In this document: positions 6,994 to 13,421 of the stretch, piece after piece | How positions within the stretch are numbered: the first letter of the stretch is position 1 | Layout of the letters: every line of letters begins with the position of its first letter | Assembly: GCA_003164655.1 (NCBI GenBank) | Contig: PLTW01000079.1 | Location: forward strand, 21,436 to 38,163 | DNA length: 16,728 bases | DNA from: Actinomycetota bacterium | GTDB lineage: Bacteria > Actinomycetota > Thermoleophilia > UBA2241 | Direction of reading: 5' to 3' | Program-made: the position numbers and the translations under genes | The notes under the pieces: generated by a model | What the model saw: only the letters and a program-made list of their open reading frames with translations | What the model was told of the DNA's origin: nothing | Database searches by the model: none

Positions 6994-7926
6994 ATGATGC
7001 ACCACCTGCAGGGCAAGGACCTTCTGAAGCTCGCCGACTTCACGCCCGAAGAGATCGGCTACTTCGTCGACACCGCCATCGAACTCAAGCGCAAGCGCGC
7101 CATCGGCGAGGTCTTCGAGCCGCTGCGCGGCAAGACCGTGGCGCTGATCTTCGAGAAGCTCTCGACGCGCACCCGGCTGAGCTTTCAGGCGGGCATCGCC
7201 CAGCTCGGCGGCCAGACTTTCTACATGAGCCCCGACCAGATGCAGCTCAGCCGCGGCGAGCCCATCCGCGACACGGCCCGCATCATCGACCGCTACTGCG
7301 AGGGCTTGTTCATCCGCACTTTCGGCCAGGAGGTGGTCGAGGAGTTCGCCCAGTACATGCGCCACCCCGTGATCAACGCCCTGACCAACGAGACCCACCC
7401 CTGTCAGGGGCTCTGCGACCTGATGACCATCAAAGAGAAGAAGGGCGGCTACCGTGGCCTCAAGGTGGCCTACTTCGGCGACATCTGGAACGTCTGCCAC
7501 TCGCTGATGATGGGCAGCGCCATGATGGGCATGGACTTCTACGCGGGCCGGCCCGCCGGCTACGACCCCAACCCCGAGCAGCTCGCTACAGCGCAGAAGT
7601 GGGCGGCGCTGTCCGGCGCGAAGATCGTCTTCACCGAGAGCCTCGAAGAGGCGGCCGGCGACGCCGATGTGATCTACGGCAACACCTGGCACTCCATGGC
7701 CACCGAGAACAAGGAGCAGCGCCTCAAGGACTTCGCGCCCTACCAGGTCAACATGAAGGTCGTGAAGATGGCCAAGCCCGACGTGATCTACATGCACTGT
7801 CTGCCGGGCTACCGCGGCGAGGACATGGTCGACGAGGTCATCGAGAGCCCGTACTGCGTCTTCTGGGACCAGGGTGAGAACCGCATGCACAGCGAAAAAG
7901 CCGCGGCTGCGCTGCTTCTGGTGTGA
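6994..7926 (+). CDS. Ornithine-carbamoyltransferase-like transcarbamylase with altered substrate loop
   Basis: A 310-aa protein of the aspartate/ornithine carbamoyltransferase superfamily. The carbamoyl-phosphate site is intact: STRTR at residues 57-61, HPCQ at 135-138, HCLP at 268-271 and the C-terminal ENRMHSEKA. The second-substrate region follows the ornithine enzyme, with GDIWNVCHS at 162-170. The loop that reads D-x-W-x-S-M-G in true ornithine enzymes is N230-TWHSMA here, so the Asp that contacts ornithine is Asn and the Gly is Ala. The natural acceptor may therefore not be ornithine. With no arginine-biosynthesis genes nearby and a deiminase-type enzyme upstream, a catabolic direction (ureido compound plus phosphate to amine plus carbamoyl phosphate) is likely. 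No carbamate kinase is in the window. ATG 6994 is used; a second ATG follows at 6997. Confidence 0.85.
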   Translation: MMHHLQGKDLLKLADFTPEEIGYFVDTAIELKRKRAIGEVFEPLRGKTVALIFEKLSTRTRLSFQAGIAQLGGQTFYMSPDQMQLSRGEPIRDTARIIDRYCEGLFIRTFGQEVVEEFAQYMRHPVINALTNETHPCQGLCDLMTIKEKKGGYRGLKVAYFGDIWNVCHSLMMGSAMMGMDFYAGRPAGYDPNPEQLATAQKWAALSGAKIVFTESLEEAAGDADVIYGNTWHSMATENKEQRLKDFAPYQVNMKVVKMAKPDVIYMHCLPGYRGEDMVDEVIESPYCVFWDQGENRMHSEKAAAALLLV

Positions 7927-8636
7927 GCGGCATGGCGACGCTGCCACGCTGGATGGGCCAGGAGGACGAAGCGTACGCCCGCGTCGTCGACCTGAGCCAC
8001 CCGCTGAGCGCAACGACACCGATCTACCCGGGCGACCCCCAACCGCGCATCTTCACGGCGACCACGGTGGCCGGCGAGGGTTACAACCTGAGCCACGTCC
8101 ACATCGGCACGCAGACCGGTACGCACATCGACGCGCCGTTTCACTTTCGCGACGACGGCGCGACCATCGACCATATGGCGCTCGACATGACCGTGGGCCC
8201 CGCGGTGGTCGTGGCCGTCCCCGGCAAGGAGCCCGGCCAGACGATCACCATGGCCGACCTCGAACCCCGACGCGGCGCCCTGCGGCCCGGAGCGATCGCT
8301 CTGTTTTGCACCGGCTGGTATGCGCACGCCGGCAGCGAGACGTTCTTTTGCCATCCCTATCTCGAGGCGGCGGTCGGGCGGGCGCTGCTCGACGCGGGCG
8401 TCACGACGATCGCCATCGACACCCTGAACGCCGACTTCACCGGCGGCGACGAGTTCCCCATCCACGAGATGTTCGCGGCGGCCGGTGGTCTCATCGCCGA
8501 GAACCTGGCCGGCACGGCAGCTCTGACGCCCGGCATCGAGCCGCTGTTGCTGCTGTGCCCTCTGAACATCGTGGGCTGTGACGGGGCGCCGGTCCGGGCC
8601 GTGGCCCTCGAGCCTGCTCCCTCCGGAGCCGCCTGA
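7923..8636 (+). CDS. Metal-dependent cyclase-family hydrolase, paralog 2
   Basis: A second PF04199-type protein of 237 aa. It has VVDLSHPLSATTPIYPGDP near the N-terminus, the metal block QTGTHIDAPFHF at residues 64-75, and FCTGWYAH at about 128. Compared with paralog 1 it keeps the canonical Asp-Ala-Pro but has Gln64 where the first metal-ligand His is usual. The GTG at 7923 overlaps the transcarbamylase stop as GTGA, arguing for translational coupling; ATG at 7932 is an alternative start, and neither has a good Shine-Dalgarno. It is the last gene before a strong hairpin, so it probably closes the operon. The likely role is hydrolysis of a cyclic amide or ureide distinct from the substrate of paralog 1. 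Substrate unknown. Confidence 0.85.
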   Translation: MSGMATLPRWMGQEDEAYARVVDLSHPLSATTPIYPGDPQPRIFTATTVAGEGYNLSHVHIGTQTGTHIDAPFHFRDDGATIDHMALDMTVGPAVVVAVPGKEPGQTITMADLEPRRGALRPGAIALFCTGWYAHAGSETFFCHPYLEAAVGRALLDAGVTTIAIDTLNADFTGGDEFPIHEMFAAAGGLIAENLAGTAALTPGIEPLLLLCPLNIVGCDGAPVRAVALEPAPSGAA

Positions 8637-8653
8637 CGGGCGGCGGCCGGGTC

Positions 8654-8701
8654 GTGGCGGCGCGGGCGTCCTTGCCCCCCCCTGGCGCCCGCGCTCGCCA
8701 C
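8654..8701 (+). terminator. Strong hairpin closing the catabolic gene run
   Basis: GTGGCG plus GCGCGGGCG (8654-8668) pair with CGCCCGCGC (8686-8694) and CGCCAC (8696-8701). This gives 15 pairs with one bulged T and a 17-base loop containing a run of eight C. It begins 17 bases after the cyclase-2 stop. No T-run follows, as is common for high-GC genomes. It separates the enzyme genes from the regulator gene. Confidence 0.55.
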
Positions 8702-8785
8702 GAGACAATCATGATCGGCTTTCCGAGGCGGACGGCCCTCGGCGGCGGTCAGCGGCTGGCGGCGGTAGGCGGTTGCCCTGTGGTG

Positions 8786-8797
8786 TACTCTTACAGT
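8786..8797 (+). promoter_or_regulatory. Candidate leaderless -10 element at the regulator start
   Basis: TACTCT (8786-8791) fits the actinobacterial TANNNT -10 pattern at exactly -12 to -7 relative to ATG 8798, so transcription could begin at the start codon. This would explain the absence of a Shine-Dalgarno. An inverted pair GGTGT (8782-8786) / ACACC (8808-8812) brackets the start and could be an autoregulatory operator. Both are pattern-level readings. Confidence 0.35.
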
Positions 8798-10501
8798 ATG
8801 CAATCGCACACCGACAAACCGATCGGCGACGACTTCCTGCCGCCGGGCAGTCTCACCGTCGCCGAGCTCGTGCGGGCGCCCGACCTGCGCCTCGAGGTCG
8901 TCGCCGGCCACGCCGGGGTGTCACGAGTCGTCGAGGCCGTCTACATAGGCGATCTCGACGATCCCACACCCTGGATGGTGCAGGGCAGCGTCGTGCTCAC
9001 CACCGGCCCGCGACTCGAAGCCGATCCCGAGTCGGGCGCCGAGCTCGTGCGCCTGCTCAAGCGCAGCGGCATGGTGGGCGTCGGCGTGGCCATCATGCCC
9101 AATGTTCACGTCATCCCCGAGGTCATGCTGGCGGCCGGCGACCACGAGGGTCTGCCGGTGCTGCGCGTGCCCGAGGAGACCCCCTTTCGCCGGGTGACGA
9201 GCTACGTCTTCAACGCACTGGCCTCTCGCGACATGCACCGCCTGCGGCGCAGCGTCGCCATGCAGCAGCATCTGGTCGACGCGCTGCTCGACGAGCACAG
9301 TGTCGCGGCCCTCGTGCGCCGGCTGGCGGAACTGCTCGACGCCGACGCCGCCGTGCTCGACCGCCACGGCCGCGTGCTGGCGCGCTGGTCCGCGCACCGC
9401 TGGTCGGCCGACGACGAGGCCCTCGTCGCCCGGGCGTGGCGCGAGTACGGCCTTCTGGTGGAGCACGGCACACCTCGTTCGGTCTTTGAGCTCGACGACC
9501 GCTATGTGGGCTTCCGCGAAGTGCGCGGCGCGGGTCGTGTCGAACAGTTGCTCCTGGTGGCCCATCCCTCCGGGCGCCTGATCTCCGAGCTGGCCGACGC
9601 CTCGCTGTCGTTCGCCCAGCGGCTGCTCGAGGTCGAGCTGGGGAGCGCTCACGCCTCGGCCGACGTACGTCGCCGCACGCGGTCCGGTCTGCTCGAGCTC
9701 CTCCTGCATCAACGCGGCAACCCGCTCGAGCTGGCCGAGCGTCTCCTCTACCACGGCATCGAGCCGAGCGAACCCTGGCGGGTGGCCGTGCTGGCGGCGG
9801 CAGCGCCGCCCAGCGAACGGTCGGCGCCGGGTCGGCGGCCCCCGGAGAAGCTTGCCGGTACGCTGCTGGCGGCGCTCGATGCCCTGCTCGAGGAGCGCGC
9901 TGTGCCGTTTCTTTCGCATCGCGTCGACGACCAGGTGCTGGTGCTCTGCCCGTCTGGCGCTCCGCCGAGCGACGCGGCGTCGGCTCGCACGTTCTTCGAG
10001 GAGATAGGCACGTCTTTGCGCGAGCGCACGGATCTTGCCGGTCTGGCGATCGGTGTCTCGGCCGCCATGACGGGCGCCGCGGGTGTGCCGCGCGCGGCCG
10101 GACAGGCGCGACTGGCGCTGGAACACCGCCGATGCGCGGCCGGCGAGCCGGCGGACCTCACGATGTTCGAGGACCTGGGGAGCCGCTATGTCGCTCTCGA
10201 CAGCCTCTCAGAAGAGGCGCTGCGGCAGTTGAAGGGCGCGGTCGTCGATCGCCTGCGAGCCGCCGACGACACGCGCGGCTCTGAGCTCCTTGCGACCCTG
10301 GACGCCTACCTCGCGCACGGCTGCCTGGTCAGCGAGACGGCGGAGGCCCTGTTCGTGCATCGCAACACGCTGCGCAAGCGGCTGGCGCGCATCGAGCAGG
10401 TCCTGGGCGTTGATCTGTCGTCGACGGGCGGACGCGTCGAGGTTTACCTGGGGGCGCGCGCCGCCGACGTGCTGGCCACCCGCGAGCTACCCGGCGGGTA
10501 G
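8798..10501 (+). CDS. PucR-family transcriptional regulator
   Basis: A 567-aa regulator with the two-ended PucR architecture. The N-terminal PucR sensory domain is at about residues 19-140 (TVAELVRAPDLRLEVVAGHAG, then GDLDDPTPWMVQGSVVLTTG), followed by a GAF/GGDEF-like middle. The C-terminal PucR helix-turn-helix is at about 499-555, with the recognition segment VHRNTLRKRLARIEQVLG. Start is set at ATG 8798 because the PucR domain begins just after it. The frame is open back to 8654, but that extension runs through the hairpin and is not family-like. In this family members control purine, amino acid or other nitrogen-compound catabolism in response to intermediates. Its position next to the transporter and hydrolase run makes it the probable regulator of that locus, inferred from neighbourhood only. 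Confidence 0.88.
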   Translation: MQSHTDKPIGDDFLPPGSLTVAELVRAPDLRLEVVAGHAGVSRVVEAVYIGDLDDPTPWMVQGSVVLTTGPRLEADPESGAELVRLLKRSGMVGVGVAIMPNVHVIPEVMLAAGDHEGLPVLRVPEETPFRRVTSYVFNALASRDMHRLRRSVAMQQHLVDALLDEHSVAALVRRLAELLDADAAVLDRHGRVLARWSAHRWSADDEALVARAWREYGLLVEHGTPRSVFELDDRYVGFREVRGAGRVEQLLLVAHPSGRLISELADASLSFAQRLLEVELGSAHASADVRRRTRSGLLELLLHQRGNPLELAERLLYHGIEPSEPWRVAVLAAAAPPSERSAPGRRPPEKLAGTLLAALDALLEERAVPFLSHRVDDQVLVLCPSGAPPSDAASARTFFEEIGTSLRERTDLAGLAIGVSAAMTGAAGVPRAAGQARLALEHRRCAAGEPADLTMFEDLGSRYVALDSLSEEALRQLKGAVVDRLRAADDTRGSELLATLDAYLAHGCLVSETAEALFVHRNTLRKRLARIEQVLGVDLSSTGGRVEVYLGARAADVLATRELPGG

Positions 10502-10516
10502 CGCGGTCGGCCGCGC
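10501..10516 (+). terminator. Short hairpin at the end of the PucR-type gene
   Basis: GCGCGG and CCGCGC pair around a TCGG tetraloop, starting on the last base of the stop codon. It is a small stable stem without a T-run, possibly a weak terminator. A run of GTCC/GTCT tetranucleotides follows at about 10540-10558 before the next gene. Confidence 0.35.
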
Positions 10517-10574
10517 TGTACCATGCTGATCGGCAAGCCGTCCGTCCGTCTGTCCGTTTGCGAAGGGAGCAGCC

Positions 10575-11738
10575 ATGGCTGAGGTTGAGTTCGGGTTCCA
10601 GCTCGCCACCCGAGTCGTGTTCGGAGCGGGCGCCGTGTCGGGGGCCGGCAAAGAGGCGGCGTCGCTGGCCGACAAGCGCGTCCTGCTGATCACCGATGCC
10701 GGTCTGGTCGCCGCCGGTCTGGCCGACGCCGTGGTCGAGGCCATGAAGCGCAACGGTCTCGACTGCCCCGTGTTCTCGGGCATCTCTGCGAACCCTCGCG
10801 ACCAGGAGTGCCAGGACGCGGCCGCCGCCGCCCGCGAAACCGGCGCCGAAGCGATCGTCGGCCTCGGCGGCGGCAGCGCGATCGATGTCGCCAAGGCGGC
10901 GGCCGCGCTGGTCACAAACGGCGGTCGCGTGAAGGATTGGGAAGACCCCATCCGCCTCGAGAAGGACCCCCTGCCGCTGCTCGCCGTGCCGACCACCGCG
11001 GGCACGGGCAGCGAAGTGACGTGGGTCGCCGTGATCACCGACGAAGAGCAGCACTACAAGATGACGCTGCTCGACACGCGTATCGCCGCCAACGTGGCGG
11101 TGCTCGACCCCGAGCTCACCATCTCGTTGCCGCCGCGCCTCACCGCGGCGACCGGCATGGACGCCCTGGTCCATGCCATCGAGGCGTACACCTGCAAGGC
11201 GTCCAATCCCGTGAGCGACGCGCTTGCCCTGCGGGCCGTCGAGCTGGTCGGCGGGGCTCTGCGACGGGCCGTCGCCGACGGCGCCGATCGCGGGGCGCGC
11301 TCCGACATGCTGCTCGGCAGCCTGCTCGCCGGGATCTCCTTCGGCAACGCCGACGTCGGCGCCGTCCACTGTCTCGGCGAGAGCCTGGGCGGCGTGTTCG
11401 ACACGCCCCATGGACTTGCCTGCGCCGTCTTTCTGCCGGCCGTGCTGGAGTTCAATGCGGTGGCCGATCCGGCCCGACACGCCAGGGTTGCCGCCGCGCT
11501 GGGAGTGGAGACCTCGGGCATGGCCGACAGCGAGGCCGCCGCTGCCGCAGTCGCGGCGGTTCGCGGCCTCATGAGCGACATCGGGATACCGTCGCTGCGC
11601 CGGCTCCAGGAGCTCTCCGCCGACGACACCGAGAAGGTGGCGCGCCTGTCGGCCGAGCACGTCTGCTCGCCCGACAACGCCCGCACCGTCACCTACGACG
11701 ACTACCTCGCGCTGCTGCGCGCCACGTATGCCGCGTGA
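10575..11738 (+). CDS. Iron-containing (group III) alcohol dehydrogenase
   Basis: A 387-aa NAD(P)-dependent, metal-dependent alcohol dehydrogenase. The nucleotide-binding GLGGGSAIDVAK is at residues 97-107 and the PTTAGTGSEVT motif at 139-149. The metal ligands expected for the family are all present: D196 and H200 in GMDALVHAIEAY, H265 in AVHCLGESLGG, and H279 in DTPHGLACA. Start is ATG 10575 with GAAGGGAG at 10562-10569. Length matches the family norm. Its end overlaps the DUF2284 gene by 11 bases, so the two are cotranscribed. Possible roles are aldehyde/alcohol interconversion for the products of the upstream pathway, or fermentative redox balancing. The specific substrate is not visible. 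Confidence 0.92.
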   Translation: MAEVEFGFQLATRVVFGAGAVSGAGKEAASLADKRVLLITDAGLVAAGLADAVVEAMKRNGLDCPVFSGISANPRDQECQDAAAAARETGAEAIVGLGGGSAIDVAKAAAALVTNGGRVKDWEDPIRLEKDPLPLLAVPTTAGTGSEVTWVAVITDEEQHYKMTLLDTRIAANVAVLDPELTISLPPRLTAATGMDALVHAIEAYTCKASNPVSDALALRAVELVGGALRRAVADGADRGARSDMLLGSLLAGISFGNADVGAVHCLGESLGGVFDTPHGLACAVFLPAVLEFNAVADPARHARVAAALGVETSGMADSEAAAAAVAAVRGLMSDIGIPSLRRLQELSADDTEKVARLSAEHVCSPDNARTVTYDDYLALLRATYAA

Positions 11739-12324
11739 CGATGCCCCCTGTGCAGCGGTCGGCCGTGCGCTCAGCCCAGGAGCGCCCCTCGAGGCGGGCG
11801 CCCTGCGCGCGCGGGCGCTCGAGCTCGGCGCGAGCGCCGCGGCCGTCATGGCCCCGTCCCAGGTGGTCACGGCCGAGTGGGTGCGTCTGAAATGCGTGTA
11901 TGGCGGCTGCTCGACGGGCCGCTGCCTCACCTGCCCGCCACACGCGCCCGAGCCGGCGCGCACGCGACGCCTGCTGGACGAGTACGAAACGGTGCTGCTG
12001 CTGCGCCTCGACGTGGGGCCTGCCGAGGCGGGCGCGTGGCTGACCTGCGCCCGCCGCCTGGCGGCCATCGCACTGGGTCTCGAGCGCGAGCTCTTTCTGG
12101 CCGGCCGCTACCGGGCCTTTGCCCTGGCCGGCGGCCGGCCTTGCGACCGCGACGAAGCGTGCGGCCGGCCCGACGAGTGCGACACACGGGCGCAGGTGCG
12201 CCCGGGGCCGGCGGGCTGCGGCATCGACGTGTTCGCCACCAGCGCTCACGCCGGTTGGCCTCTCGCCGTCGTGCGCGGCCCCGACGAGCCGTATCATCTC
12301 TTCGCGCTCGTGCTGGTCGAGTGA
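11728..12324 (+). CDS. DUF2284-type cysteine-rich metal-binding protein
   Basis: A 198-aa protein with two cysteine clusters. Cluster one is KCVYGGCSTGRCLTCPPHAP with C56, C61, C66 and C69. Cluster two is C139, C145, C151 and C164 in GGRPCDRDEACGRPDEC and AGCGIDVF. The layout matches the DUF2284 family, annotated as predicted metal-binding proteins and common in anaerobes; two iron-sulfur clusters are plausible. Biochemical function is unknown. ATG 11728 overlaps the dehydrogenase stop by 11 bases, and the end overlaps the next gene as GTGA, so all three appear translationally coupled. A possible role is electron transfer to or from the dehydrogenase, inferred only from the operon. Confidence 0.8.
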   Translation: MPRDDAPCAAVGRALSPGAPLEAGALRARALELGASAAAVMAPSQVVTAEWVRLKCVYGGCSTGRCLTCPPHAPEPARTRRLLDEYETVLLLRLDVGPAEAGAWLTCARRLAAIALGLERELFLAGRYRAFALAGGRPCDRDEACGRPDECDTRAQVRPGPAGCGIDVFATSAHAGWPLAVVRGPDEPYHLFALVLVE

Positions 12325-13262
12325 CCACGAGCGCGATCGACGACATGACCCCTATGGCGCAGATCCAGCGTCGCTACGGCGTCGTCGGCCGCGAGGGCGA
12401 GCTGGCTGCCGCCGTCGCCGCCATCGGCGCCGGCCGTCACCTTCTGCTCGAGGGGCCGGCCGGCGTGGGCAAGACCACCGTCGCGCTGGCGGTCTGTCGT
12501 CACCTCGGTCGCGAGCCGCAGCGAGCCGACGGTGGTAAGGCCCTCATGGCGGTCGAACCCCTGGTTCGGGCGCTGCGAGGCGGCCGCGTGCTGTTCATCG
12601 CCGAGCTCGATCGCCTGCCCGAGGCGGGGCAGGGCCTGTTGCTCGGGGCACTCGCCGAAGGCCTTGTCGAGACGCCGGGCGGCGCTGCGGTGCGCGCCGC
12701 GGACGGCTTTCAGGTGGTGGCCACGCAGAGTTTCGTCGAAGGCGCCGCCACCGGGCAGCTCTCAGCGGCCTTGCGCGACCGTTTCGAGCGCCTGACGCTG
12801 CGCTGGCAGGACGCCGCCGAAGAGGCGGCCATCGTGGCCGCCGACACCGGTTCAGACGACGTCGCCCTGATCACCACGGCCGTGCGCCTGACACGGGCTA
12901 CGCGGCTGCATCCGCGTTTTCGCAAGGGAGCTTCGGTGCGCGGCGCCAGCGCCACGGTGGCGATCGCCGAGCGCCTCTGGGCCGCGAACCGTGAGGCCTG
13001 CGGTTCGGTGAATCGCGAGACGCTGCGCCGCGCGGCCGCGGCGGCGCTGGCCGGCCGCGTCGAACTGCGCGACGAGCCGGACGGGCGCGGCGACTTGGAC
13101 GGGCGCGACGAGTCGGAGGGGCACGGCGACGCCGGTCGGGGCGACGACTCAGACGCCCGGTTCGCGGCGGCGCTCGACGAGCTCTTCGAGCTCGTCGTCG
13201 AGCGCGGGGAAGACCCCGACGTGGTGCTGGCGCCGGCTGGCGGTGACTCCACAGACGTCTGA
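12321..13262 (+). CDS. MoxR-like AAA ATPase, shortened and with degenerate catalytic motifs
   Basis: A 313-aa AAA protein. Walker A is clear (GPAGVGKT, residues 45-52). Walker B reads VLFIAE (90-95), with Ala94 in place of the metal-coordinating Asp. The sensor-1 Asn of the usual ATQNP is Ser (ATQSF, 134-138). The segment between Walker A and Walker B is about 25 residues shorter than in typical MoxR proteins. Arginine-finger-like LRDRFE is at 151-156. A low-complexity stretch rich in Asp, Gly, Arg and Glu lies at about 252-276, then a short acidic helix. The GTG start at 12321 overlaps the DUF2284 stop (GTGA); an open frame extends further left but only as a shadow of that gene. MoxR proteins normally partner with a von Willebrand A protein, and none is seen here. 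It may bind ATP without normal hydrolysis, or be a decaying gene. Confidence 0.75.
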   Translation: MTTSAIDDMTPMAQIQRRYGVVGREGELAAAVAAIGAGRHLLLEGPAGVGKTTVALAVCRHLGREPQRADGGKALMAVEPLVRALRGGRVLFIAELDRLPEAGQGLLLGALAEGLVETPGGAAVRAADGFQVVATQSFVEGAATGQLSAALRDRFERLTLRWQDAAEEAAIVAADTGSDDVALITTAVRLTRATRLHPRFRKGASVRGASATVAIAERLWAANREACGSVNRETLRRAAAAALAGRVELRDEPDGRGDLDGRDESEGHGDAGRGDDSDARFAAALDELFELVVERGEDPDVVLAPAGGDSTDV

Positions 13263-13406
13263 GCGCTCTCACCACGCGTGGGCGCCGCGGACTGTGAGCG
13301 GCAGCGCAGTCAGCGCGAGGACTCGGGCCTCACGGACCAGTATCATGGTGGCGAGCATCCCGTCGCACTACGGACGTCTGTCACGATCCCATGATGGCGG
13401 TTCGAG

Positions 13407-13416
13407 AAAAGGAGGG
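13407..13416 (+). promoter_or_regulatory. Very strong ribosome binding site deciding a GTG start
   Basis: AAAAGGAGGG is nearly complementary to the 16S 3' end and lies 6 bases (from the end of GGAGG) before GTG 13422, fixing that start. It is the strongest ribosome site in the window and suggests high expression of the downstream pair. The 159-base gap before it probably holds the operon's promoter; TATCAT at 13341-13346 is a possible -10 without a good -35. Confidence 0.6.
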
Positions 13417-13421
13417 TACCG

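Noticed and set aside
8654..8797. 48-codon upstream extension of the PucR-type gene
   Set aside because: It would translate through the 15-pair hairpin, has no ribosome site, and lies outside the PucR domain.
10539..10559. GTCC/GTCT tetranucleotide run as a phase-variable repeat
   Set aside because: Only about five imperfect units; too short and degenerate to suggest slippage control.
11877..12320. Upstream extension of the AAA gene frame
   Set aside because: The frame stays open by GC bias across the DUF2284 gene; the added residues are an Arg/Ala-rich shadow. GTG 12321 gives the normal domain start and a GTGA overlap.
13074..13155. Tandem repeat in the AAA gene
   Set aside because: The DGRGD/DGRDE-type stretch is a degenerate low-complexity charged linker, not a true tandem array.
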